Shown: positions 33,901 to 43,100 of the stretch, in pieces
Numbering within the stretch: the stretch's first letter is position 1
How the letters are laid out: every line of letters begins with the position of its first letter
NCBI RefSeq assembly: GCF_024763615.1
Contig: NC_077224.1
Location: 79,990,712 to 80,054,711, forward strand
Reading direction: 5' to 3'
Length of the DNA: 64,000 bases
Origin: Phlebotomus papatasi
Taxonomy: Eukaryota; Arthropoda; Insecta; Diptera; Psychodidae
Notes under the pieces: model-generated
Databases searched by the model: none
Told to the model about the DNA's origin: nothing
What the model saw: the letters and a program-made list of their open reading frames with translations, nothing else
Made by a program: the position numbers and the translations under genes

Positions 33901-35500
33901 TTTGTCGCTCATAAAGCGTCGGTCAATAAATCCATAGGCTAAGTAAAAAATGTTTTTGGTCAAATTCAATTCTATTTGTCAAGATACGTTCTTTAAAGGT
34001 CGATGTAGCATTTTCAATGATTATCCAACTTTTTTATCTCATCCAAAAAAAAAAGTATTTTGAAAACTCTCCAAAATAGGCCATAATTTCAGATTTTAGT
34101 GCGACATTTGAGTGACATCGCTATTCGGTGAGCCATATTCTTTAGTTAAACTCCTTTGAGTCTTGTTCTTGCGAATATGGCGACTGAAGGATCAATTCAA
34201 ACCCAATTTCTTGCAATTTTGTTTCCTTTTTGGTTTTTCGATTTTCGTCCAAAATGGTCAAATGCGGCAGCCATTGTACGAAGAGTGTCTTCATACCCAA
34301 AATGTTATGTAACATATCGAACAAACGATCATATGATATTTCAACACAATATCATTTATTTTTTTCATTATTTATTTTTAATTAATTAATTTATTATTTA
34401 TTTTTTATGTTTTCTGAAATATTGACGTCTTCTCGACGTCCATATCATTCAGCGCCACTTTTGCTTGTAGTGCCAAAACGGAAGTCCGAAAACCAAATCT
34501 GAATCATCCTAATTAACGGTAAAGAGTCCGATTAATAATTATCTAGCTTATATTTGGTTTAGGTTATCGTTTTCTTACGTGAATAATAATATTTAATCTA
34601 AAAAAATTAAAAAAAAATTTAAAGAAATTTAAAATTTAATTTCTTTAAATATTTCTTTAAAATTTAAGAAATAAAAAAAAACTTAGGTTGATTGATTCTA
34701 ACAGCTGTAACTTGAGAACCAAAATGGGCCGATCGCTGTCAAATTTTGACACATATCATTTTAAAGATGACTGATTAACTTTTGATAGTGGTTCCATCTA
34801 TGAGTTTCTCTACGGACTTATTGACTGATGTGTTAAATATCTATGGACGATATAAACAAATCTAAAAATAAAAGAAATCGTTGGAGCTGTTTGCGAAATA
34901 AACTACAAACACGGGTTTAAGAGGGAGGAAAGGGGGTATGGGAAAAAAAAGAAAAAAAAATTTCATAGAAGTTAGTTAAACATGTTTTAATTTTAAATTC
35001 ACATTAATATCAAAACATTTACATTTTAACCTTTATTTTTCTAATAATTTATTTATTAAAAATTTTCTAAATAACACATTGAAATGTGCGAATATTTCTA
35101 TTACCCTATTAAATTCTTAAATTTATTATTATAACCTTGCGTTAAAAATAAAAGACTGATCTTCGGATTTTCAGCCCTTCTGAACTTTTCTCTGTGTTTA
35201 GGAAATTTGTCTAAAGTACCTTAATATTCTTCTTTTCAATTGATTTTGACTTATTTTTTTAATTTACTTTATTTTAATTTATAGGGTAAAAATTGTCAGG
35301 ATGAATCTACAAAAGCTGATATAAGCAAATACAAGAGATATCTTTCCCTTGCCAGAGGTCTCATCCAGATTGAAGCAATGATTGAGCATGAAAATGTAAG
35401 TTTAATAATTTATCTTTTATAATAATTTCATTAATTTTGTTTTTCCAAACTTCTATAGGGGAAATCTTGTATAAAAGCAGAGACGGAAATAACAAAGTAA
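30948..35500 (+). CDS. Secreted cysteine-rich protein, probably MD-2/GM2A-like lipid-binding (5 exons, 172 aa)
   Basis: Exons: 30948-31022, 31107-31256, 31322-31462, 35285-35395 and 35459-35500. All junctions are GT...AG and all introns are phase 0. The ATG has a favourable context (GTGAAAAATGA). Residues 1-24 form a signal peptide (MTRTVLFCFLVTFAILINLR, then KISA). The mature part has eight cysteines (25, 38, 58, 65, 95, 118, 126, 163), including LENC, TKNCEV, NGC, DLC, LPDRCPVEP, KNC and a terminal GKSC. Length, signal, cysteine spacing and the alternating strand-like pattern resemble the insect MD-2-related/GM2-activator-like secreted proteins that bind lipids outside the cell. This assignment is inference. 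The gene itself is secure, because five exons keep frame. AATAAA lies at 35551. Intron 3 is 3.8 kb and holds transposable elements; the other introns are 63-84 bp. Confidence 0.85.
31680..31930. repeat. A/T-only simple sequence in intron 3
   Basis: About 250 bp made almost only of ATT, TTA and TAT motifs (TTATTATATTTATATTATTA and similar). Low complexity, no function inferred. Confidence 0.7.
32054..32850. mobile_element. GGGGTAA-type TIR element in intron 3 interrupted by a piggyBac-type element
   Basis: AGGGAGAAGTGGGGTAATCTT at the left and TTACCCCGCGTCACCCTAT at the right look like the two ends of one element. Between them lies the TTAA-bounded element at 32213-32789, leaving little of the host. 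The outer ends are diverged, so the outer call is moderate. Confidence 0.5.
32213..32789. mobile_element. Diverged CTTTAAGGACGA piggyBac-type element
   Basis: TTAA at 32209-32212 is followed by CCGTTTAAGCTTTAAGGACG. The right side ends CTCGTCCTTAAAGGG plus TTAA (32790-32793). Inner parts include CGATTGGGTCTCCGG and a matching CTGGTCTCCGGTGACCC. About 577 bp, non-coding. Confidence 0.7.
32855..35280. other. Remainder of intron 3, no exon seen
   Basis: A+T-rich intronic sequence. An AGATGGCAAAGC fragment at about 33760, also found reversed near 350 and 22450, marks another dispersed repeat. ORFs at 34142-34389 overlap on opposite strands and show no domain. Confidence 0.5.
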
Positions 35501-35550
35501 AAGAAGGAAATTACCAAATAATCATTAACTTTTGGCAATGTATAAAAAAA

Positions 35551-35556
35551 AATAAA
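35551..35556 (+). terminator. Polyadenylation signal of the secreted-protein gene
   Basis: AATAAA, 51 bp after the TAA at 35498-35500. A second AATAAA follows at 35579. Either would give a short 3' untranslated region. Confidence 0.65.
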
Positions 35557-35559
35557 TAA

Positions 35560-36320
35560 CTGATTTGCTAAGTTTAGTAATAAAGGCAATGTTGCGTGAG
35601 TATTACAATTATTTTTTAGGAAGTAATTTTTCATAGAAATTTGAAAAATTTACTTACCTTATCCCACTTTGAAAATTATCAAATTTTCATTTCCGAAGCC
35701 TAATTTGGTGTAAAAATTCATTAAAATTCTATAAAAATCAACCGAAGCGATTAAGTGAATAAGATAAGAGAGAAAATTTTGATGAATTCACTGAGATTCC
35801 ACTTCATCTAATTGCAATCAGGGAGAATTTCCTCCACAATTTCACAAGATAAAATCGGAAAATTTACGCCTGGTTGAAGAGATAAATCTGGGGAAATGGA
35901 CTGTTTTTCTGCTGATTAATTACCATACTTGCAATCTCGATGAAAATTAAATCGGTTTTGCAGGTGGCACAGAGTTTATTATTCTCAAATACGTATTTAC
36001 TCTCTACTAAATTCATTAGTTTTTCTGTCGTTTTTGTTTTTTTTGGAATTTCGTTCGTTACATTGGAGTTAGTTTGAAGCCAAGTGAGGAATTGGTTTCT
36101 AGCACGTTTTGAGCTCAGTGAAGTTTCCCAGGTATGGTGAATGCTTGATCCCAAAACTGTAAGATGGAACGTGACCCAGGTTAATCTACAGAGGGAAAAA
36201 GAGAATTTTAGAAGCCTTCTTTGAATGGAATACTGCACTTTCGTATTTGAACAGTAGTGTTTTCATTTTTTTGCATTCATAAATATACACCGAAATGAAA
36301 TAAAAATTGAATTGAACAAT
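35560..36320. other. No gene seen
   Basis: A minus-strand ORF of 124 codons (36238-35864) lacks a recognisable domain, acceptor or donor pattern and has A+T-driven composition. Left unassigned. Confidence 0.4.
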
Positions 36321-36325
36321 TAAAT

Positions 36326-36447
36326 CAGAGGTGTGCAAGAACCGTTGAAACCGAATAAACGTCAAAATAAGTTTGTTCTGGTAGCGTTTTGACCATTGAC
36401 GTTTCATTTGACGTTTATTCGATTTCAACGGTTCTTTCACGCCTCTG
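36326..36447. mobile_element. CAGAGGTGTGCAAGAACCG palindromic MITE, intact copy
   Basis: 122 bp. CAGAGGTGTGCAAGAACCG and GAAACCGAATAAACGTCAAA pair with TTTGACGTTTATTCGATTTC and CGGTTCTTTCACGCCTCTG, so most of the element is one hairpin. It is the uninterrupted counterpart of 18121-18672. A shortened, 64-bp relative lies at 43871-43934. Confidence 0.85.
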
Positions 36448-36604
36448 AATTAAATGAATTGAAATATAATACGGAAGTAAGTCGCTTTAACAATATTTTG
36501 ATAAAGTGTATTACAAAAGAGGAAATTAAAAAATGAATAAACTTTTTAATTTTCTGTCACAAAAATTTTAAAAATTTACTATGAAAAATTGTTAAATTTA
36601 GTGA

Positions 36605-36806
36605 TTAGAGTAGAGTGGGGCAGATTAGGTAGATAATTTAGCAGCTACAGGTTTTTCAAGGCACATTTGCCATGCGCTTAAATTATGCTTTTTATTTAAA
36701 TTAAGTCCAGTCCTCTTAGCTATTTGAAATTTTTTTATCCCAAAATTTTATATTTTTAAAAATCATGCAAGCCTTAAACGCTTTAAACTGTCCCATCCTC
36801 CCTTAT
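36605..36806. mobile_element. GAGTGGGGCAG-type TIR element
   Basis: AGAGTAGAGTGGGGCAGATTA at the left and TAAACTGTCCCATCCTCCCT at the right form an imperfect inverted pair about 200 bp apart. The shared block ATCCCAAAATTTTATATTTT also occurs near 22670, inside the 21728-22725 patchwork. Non-coding. Confidence 0.5.
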
Positions 36807-37230
36807 TCATTTATCAATATCTTGAGATATTACACAATTTACTCTAAAATTGTTAATTGAAAAATCATAGACACTTTGCGTGGCTTTGACTGGGTGTGTC
36901 CTCATTCAATTTTATTGTTGTCCAGAATCTCTGAAAACCTGGTAGTTTCTTATTTGCATTATATATGAAGATTTCACAGATAAAAACTCTATAAAAATAT
37001 TTTTTTTTAATATTCATGCAGAAGGAGTGTGGCTAATTTTAAGCCCCATCCACAATGACAGAAAAGACAACTAAATTCATTCAATTCCTGACATTTCAGT
37101 CCCAAATTGCAGGAAAAAAGCTCTAGTAGGTTAACTAAATGGAAAAATAAAAGAAATTTCTCAATTCTAAACACGGATAGCCATCCGTTGCGTTTGTCTT
37201 TTGCTGTACTGTTTATTTTATCAGACAATA

Positions 37231-38105
37231 GGGGAGACTGGGGCAAAAAGTCACAATTTGAAAATATAAAAATTCAATATTTTCCAGGATAAAAGAGATA
37301 GCGGCTTAAATTTTTTCCATAGATGGCCTCCATAGACCTTCTTCAAAGTCGTAAGTTTCCTAGAATTCGAACAAGGATTTCAGAAAATAAAAAAAATATT
37401 GAAATTTTTAGCCCTATTTTTCAAATATTTTCCTTACAGCAGAAATCAATTTTGACCTACTTATTCTCCAAAATTGATGCACTGGTAAATATTTCCTAAA
37501 TGATTTGGACTCTTTGAATACGAAACCACTATCTATTTTAGAATTTTACAAAGATTCTTTTCTCCAGAAATCCTTTTATTAAAAATAGCCACTTGGGGTA
37601 AAAAGTAACAAAAGGTATGGAGCTAAAAGTAACAAAGACTGAAGCAACTTTTGATGTCTCACGGCGAGAAGAAACGTCATTTCCATGTCTCGCCGTCTTT
37701 TGTTTGCATTGGTCAAACGATTAGCAGTCTTTTGTGTGTTTTTTCTAAAATAGCTTGAAACGTACTTTTCTCGTTCAGATTTTCAGAACCTTTTTTTCAA
37801 AATTTTCTACAAAAATATGTCACCTAGCTATTTTTTTAAATTTACGAAAGCCCGTAATAAAGCAAATCAAATTGTGATAATATCCCATACCTGGTAATAT
37901 TTGCCCCAGCATTTTTGAGAATGGTCACAAAATTACCTTTTATAAAACAGCTCGATAAATATATTTCCTTACACAATAGAGGAAAATGACTTTGACAAAG
38001 ATGTAGAGCAGTAAATTTCCTATAAAACTGCACTAATTAAAAATTTCTGGGGCGCTTGTAAAAAAATAAAATATCCGTTTAGTGACTTTTTGCCCCAGTC
38101 TCCCC
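37231..38105. mobile_element. TA-flanked GGGGCAAAAAGT-type element, full copy
   Basis: 875 bp between TA dinucleotides. The left end GGGGAGACTGGGGCAAAAAG and right end CTTTTTGCCCCAGTCTCCCC are perfect over about 20 bp. It is the least damaged representative of the family also seen at 8689-9970, 21728 (left end) and 29258-29494 (right end). No transposase frame, hence non-autonomous. Confidence 0.85.
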
Positions 38106-38109
38106 TATT

Positions 38110-39400
38110 AGAAAATTGTTAAAAATTTAAAGATTCACAGACGCCGTCTCTTTCGTGAAATGCTGACTCAAAAGAAATGCACATACGACAACGGTCTATG
38201 GAACCAACGATTTCTCTATGGGAAATTAAATTGGTTTAGTAGAATAGGAGCTATGGGCACCTTTATGCCAAAAACTGTAAGAACGGATTGGCTTATATTC
38301 AATCGAGTATTATTTCAGTCGAAAAAACAAAGTGAAATCAAAATAATGAGTATTATTATAAACAGGGGCATGACATTTCCTATGTTTCCCATATGTTTCT
38401 AGCGTGCCACAAAAACTTTTGAGATTATTAGCTGTTTTATGTCATTATAGAATGAATTAGCAAATAATACAAATACAGAATAAAAGCCAATTTCATAACG
38501 AAAAGGCAACCGAAAACCCCAAATTGGCAGCCTACGTAGTTTTGGAGATATCTCATGAAATGTGTACGAAAACAGGGAAAAATTTATACTGAAACTGGTC
38601 GCATTTTTCAGAGCTAATGTCACCCCTCTGATTATAAAAGACAGAATTCAGTCAACAAAAAAAAAGTAGTTTAAGACTTCGGACTCGAAACAAGTGATGC
38701 GTAGTATTATATGTGTTTTAGACCTAAAGTTTAGGCGTTTAGCTTAATTCCTTTAATTTGGTATTAGGCAAGTTTCCTTAAAAAAATTGATTTAAGATTA
38801 TTAAGTGAAAAAGATGCATTATACATTGATTTTAAAAATTACTGAAATTACTTGTTATTCAGGATTTCGAGACACTGTGAACTGGGCTAAATTTCTAGTT
38901 CGAAACTTGTATAATTGTGATTTTTAGCGACACTTTTATGGACATCTTCCGTATCAAAGGAGATAAGAACGTTTCTAGGTACCTTTTCAACACTTTTAGT
39001 AATTTTCTATCTCTTTTGATTGCTCTAGTCTAGTCTATCAGTATGCTAGATGTTATGGAATTGGGTCGTTTCCTAATTTAGTTTAAAGAAAACAAAAAAT
39101 ATTGTCAAAGATAGAATACTCTTCACCTAGCCCCTGGCTAAAGGTTTTTTTACATGGAGCTGTTTGAAGCTAACTCATAAATTTCTTTCAAACTCAGCTT
39201 ACACTTCGAGTTACGAAAAACTTTTCTGATGTAAATATAGTATATTTATCCCTCTTTACGAGGCATAGAGTCCTGTGTACAAGGCACACCTCAATTGTGA
39301 CATATATCGTGTAACGGTCACGAATGCAGAAAAATTTCCATACGAATCTGTATGTGAATGTGAGAAAGTGGCTTCAACTTTGAAGGCCACTTACCAGGGG
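38110..39400. other. No certain gene; possible 3' flank of the ODF3-like gene
   Basis: A diverged TCTTCAGAC-family relic spans about 38705-38915 (TTTTAGACCTAAAGTTTAGGCG to GCTAAATTTCTAGTTCG). A search on the minus strand for a final ODF3 repeat exon (YSFG-like codons) found nothing convincing. Confidence 0.4.
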
Positions 39401-39408
39401 GTAGCTCT

Positions 39409-39441
39409 TCACCAATCGACCTGGTACTCTTTCGGTGTATA
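39409..39441 (-). CDS. Tentative terminal exon of the ODF3-like gene
   Basis: Downstream of the donor at 39507, a pyrimidine-rich tract on the minus strand ends CTCTTAAG. The next 33 bases (39441 to 39409) stay in frame from the phase-0 junction and encode YTPKEYQVDW then TGA. Intron length would be 65 bp, like the other short introns. The sequence does not resemble the usual final repeat of ODF3 proteins (YSFGIRHS-like), so a more distant exon or readthrough to TAA (PEKVRITS) are alternatives. Confidence 0.3.
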   Translation of the reverse strand, partial: YTPKEYQVDW

Positions 39442-39507
39442 CTTAAGAGTTAAAAAAAATCAGAAAACACAATTTTCCAAAAGACGTTATTATGACGTAA
39501 TTCTTAC

Positions 39508-39764
39508 TTTCTCAGGACAGTGGGCCCCTGGTCCAGGTTTCATGTGGCTATCATTTGGAAGCCTAAATCTCGTTGCCATGGAGTACATTGGGGATTTTCT
39601 TTGCAGTAATTCCAATTTGGCATCATAGGATCCTGGTCCGGGTACACTGATGGTTGGCTGAACGGGAGCCTTATGACGGCCAGTAATGGTAAAAGCGGGT
39701 GCGGATCGGATACCACCTTCTCTGCTGCTGCCCAAAATTGTGGGTATTCGATAGACATTCGGAG
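39508..39764 (-). CDS. Canonical ODF3-type C-terminal exon (alternative to exon 8)
   Basis: Acceptor TGTGTGTTAG, then 257 bp from 39764 to 39508, then donor GTAAGA. It enters in phase 1, so it can follow any upstream exon of the cassette (all end in phase 1) except exon 8, which contains the stop. It encodes APNVYRIPTILGSSREGG, then RSAPAFTITGR, VPGPGSYD, SPMYSMATRF and MKPGPGAHCPEK: the PGPG/SAP.Y.M.GR pattern that ends ODF3/SHIPPO proteins. Joined directly to exon 2 it makes a standard-length family member of about 230 residues. The join to exon 2 is inferred from phase and homology, not seen in a transcript. Confidence 0.75.
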
Positions 39765-39809
39765 CTAACACACAATGCAGGGATTTTGGTTTAGTAAGAT
39801 GACCAAATG

Positions 39810-39815
39810 TTTATT
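39810..39815 (-). terminator. Possible polyadenylation signal for the long isoform
   Basis: AATAAA on the minus strand, about 350 bp after the TGA at 40168-40166 and just before the alternative last exon. Use of this site would end the transcript before the 39764 acceptor. Confidence 0.4.
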
Positions 39816-40165
39816 AAAATGTTTATGAATGACCAGACTTCTTGGCTTCACTTTGTGATCATCAATGGGCACTATGAGAACTCAAAGTCAGAATACCTTT
39901 GAATTGATGTATGTATGTGATATTGTTTTATCAATCCAATGCTGGATGGTTAGTTTGAGGAAGGAAAGAGATATTTCGGAGTTTAACAATTGGTTTTTAA
40001 ACAATTTTTTTTTGTATGTTCTTTCAATGAATTATGAAACCATGGATTTTATCTTATGATTTTACACGACCAGTACTACAAAAAAATAGAGAAAAAACAA
40101 AAACAAAACGAAAAAAATAACATAAAAAACAGTGCAAAAAAAAACAGAAAATATGGTGCATAAAC

Positions 40166-43100
40166 TCACTTAACAAGGCGCTGATTCTGATTGTGCTTGA
40201 TCCCAAAGGTATAGGATGGGGTATGATCTAAATTGACTTTCTCAGGCATGTAGGTTCCAGGAGCTAAAATAGGATGACTTCAAATGAAAATCTAAACCTA
40301 AGATAATGGCCTCAATCAATTTGAGGATTGCAAATGGTATACCTGGCGAATCATTGAATTTTTCTTGCTTCACTTTCAGCCCAAATGTATAAGCGGGTGT
40401 ATGATCTAGCACTACTTTTTCAGGCATATAGCATCCAGGTGCTGAGGCAGGAGTGAAATAATACAAATGACTGAACATTTCCATTTCCTAACCCATGGAA
40501 AATGGACAAAAATCTTACCGGGAGTATCGCTAGGTTTCTCATGATTGACCTTGACACCGAAGGAATAGGCTGGCGAGTGATCGAGCTGAACACATTCGGG
40601 TTTGTAGGTTCCTGGAGCTGGGGTATCACTTGGTTTTTCCCGATTGACTTTCATGCCGAAAGAGTAAGCTGGAGGATGGTCCAAAATTGCTTTTTCCGGA
40701 GCATAGGTTCCAGGGGCTAAACGAAAACCTATAAGTCCTAGATCATTTATTAAAAAGATCAACAAACTCTACCTGGTGCATCACTACATGTCTCCTGAGT
40801 GACCTTGATGCCGAATGAATAGGCCGGAGTATGGTCCAATTGGACCTTCTCCGGATTGTAGGCTCCCGGAGCTGGGGTACATTCCTTAACTTTTTGATCA
40901 TATTTACCACCGAACGAATAGGAAGGGGTATGATCTAGGTTAACATTTTCTGGACAGTAAGTTCCAGGAGCTGGGGCATCGCTTTTAACGGGTTGATCGA
41001 CCTTGACTCCGAAAGAGTAAGCTGGAGTATGATCTAACTGAACCTTCTCTGGATTGTAGGTTCCAGGAGCTGGGGTGCAATTCTTGATTTTCTGATCAAC
41101 CTTTACTCCGAATGAATAAGAAGGAGTATGATCTAGATTCACATTTTCTGGACAGTAGGTCCCAGGAGCTGGGGCGTCGCTTTTAATAGGTTGATCAACT
41201 CTAACTCCGAACGAATACGCTGGGGTATGATCTAGATTGACCTTCTCAGTATTGTAGGCTCCAGGTGCAGGGTTGCAATTTTTGGTAACCTGATCAACCT
41301 TAACACCGAATGAATAAGCAGGAGTGTGATCTAGATTAACCTTCTCTGGGCAATAGGTTCCAGGTGCTGGTGCATCACTTTTTACAACCTGATCCACCTT
41401 AACCCCAAATGAATATGCCGGGGTATGGTCAAGGTTAACCTTTTCTGGATTGTAGGTTCCTGGGGCTGGTGTGCAGTCCTTGATTTTCTGATCATGCTTA
41501 GACCCGAACGAATAGGAAGGTGTATGATCTAGATTAATCTTTTCCGGGGAATAGGTTCCAGGAGCTGGAGCATCATTTTTGATAGGTTGATCAACCTTGA
41601 CTCCAAATGAATACGCTGGGGTATGGTCCAGCTGAACTTTTTCTGGGTTGTAAGTTCCAGGAGCCGGGGTGCAATTCTTTATCTTTTGGTCGACTTTCAT
41701 GCCAAAGGAGTAGGATGGTGTATGATCGAGATTGACTTTCTCGGGACAGTAGGTTCCGGGGGCAGGGGCATCGCTCTTAACAGGTTGATCAACCCTAACC
41801 CCGAATGAGTATGCTGGTGTGTGATCAGGATTATCTGGATTGTAGGTCCCAGGAGCTGGGGTGCAATCCTTAATCTTCTGATCAACTTTAACCCCAAATG
41901 AATAGGATGGGGTATGATCTAGATTAACCTTTTCAGGACTGTAAGTACCTGGGGCAGGAGCATCACTCTTAATCGGTTGATCGACCCTAACTCCAAACGA
42001 ATACGCTGGGGTATGATCTAGATTGACCTTCTCAGTATTGTAGGTTCCAGGTGCAGGGGTGCAATTCTTGATTTTCTGATCAACCTTAACTCCGAACGAA
42101 TAAGAAGGGGTATTGTCTAGATTCACATTTTCTGGGCAGTAGGTCCCAGGAGCTGGGGCATCGCTTTTAACAGGTTGATCGACTCTAACTCCGAACGAAT
42201 ACGCTGGGGTATGATCGAGATTAACCTTCTCAGTATTGTAGGCTCCAGGAGCAGGGGTGCAATTTTTATTTTTCTGATCGACTTTGACCCCAAAAGAATA
42301 AGCTGGGGTATGGTCGAGATTAACTTTTTCAGGAGAATAGGTTCCCGGTGCAGGAATATCACTTTTTACGGGTTGATCACATTTAGCGCCAAAGGAGTAG
42401 GAAGGAGTATGGTCTAGGTTAACTTTTTCGGGTTGGTATGCTCCAGGAGCAGGGGTATCACTTGGCTTCTCACGATTAACTTTAACCCCAAATGAGTAGG
42501 CTGGGGTATGATCAAGATTCACCTTCTCTGGATTGTAGGTTCCAGGAGCAGGAGCATTGCTCTTCACAGTTTGATCGACCTTAACCCCAAATGAATAGGC
42601 TGGAGTGTGGTCTAGGTTTACTTTTTCGGGACAGTAGGTTCCTGGCGCTGGGATATCACTAGGCTTTTCACGATTAACTTTTACCCCAAATGAATATGCA
42701 GGGGTAGTATCTAGCTGGACCTTTTCCGGTTCATAGGTTCCAGGAGCTTAAAGTGAAATTCAATCTTAAAATAAGATTTTTTAATGTTTCAATTGAGAGT
42801 TTCATCATTACCTGGAGTATCACTGGGCTTTTCATGATTTGTCTTCACACCAAAGCTGTACCTTGGACTGATTTTATTGTCAGTTTTTTCAGGGCAGTAT
42901 GTTCCCGGAGCTAAAAGACATCTACGTTAGATACAATCTTTCTAAGAAGCTGCAATTTTTTTTCTAAATGCAGAAAACCAAGCCCAATAACTAATTTAAT
43001 AAAATATTTTCCACGTGAAAAAAATATACACAAAAGAGTTGAGAAAGATGAAAAATAGTAAAAAAAAGATGTGCAAAAATATCCACAAAACCAAACTACA

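Noticed and set aside
38251..38280. Possible last ODF3 exon (YSF-like codons on the minus strand)
   Set aside because: An extra T breaks the YSFG reading, the surrounding frame has stops, and no PGP or HS.Y motif follows.
41623..42417. Several ORFs in other frames across the repeat exon, both strands
   Set aside because: They exist only because the 99-bp repeat keeps any stop-free frame open repeatedly. The real frame is fixed by splice phase and by the ODF3 motif.
40773..42746. CRISPR-like regular array with a 99-bp period
   Set aside because: The period is an open, in-frame protein repeat (PAPGTY...YSFG) on the minus strand, with no variable spacers between invariant repeats and no cas-like genes.
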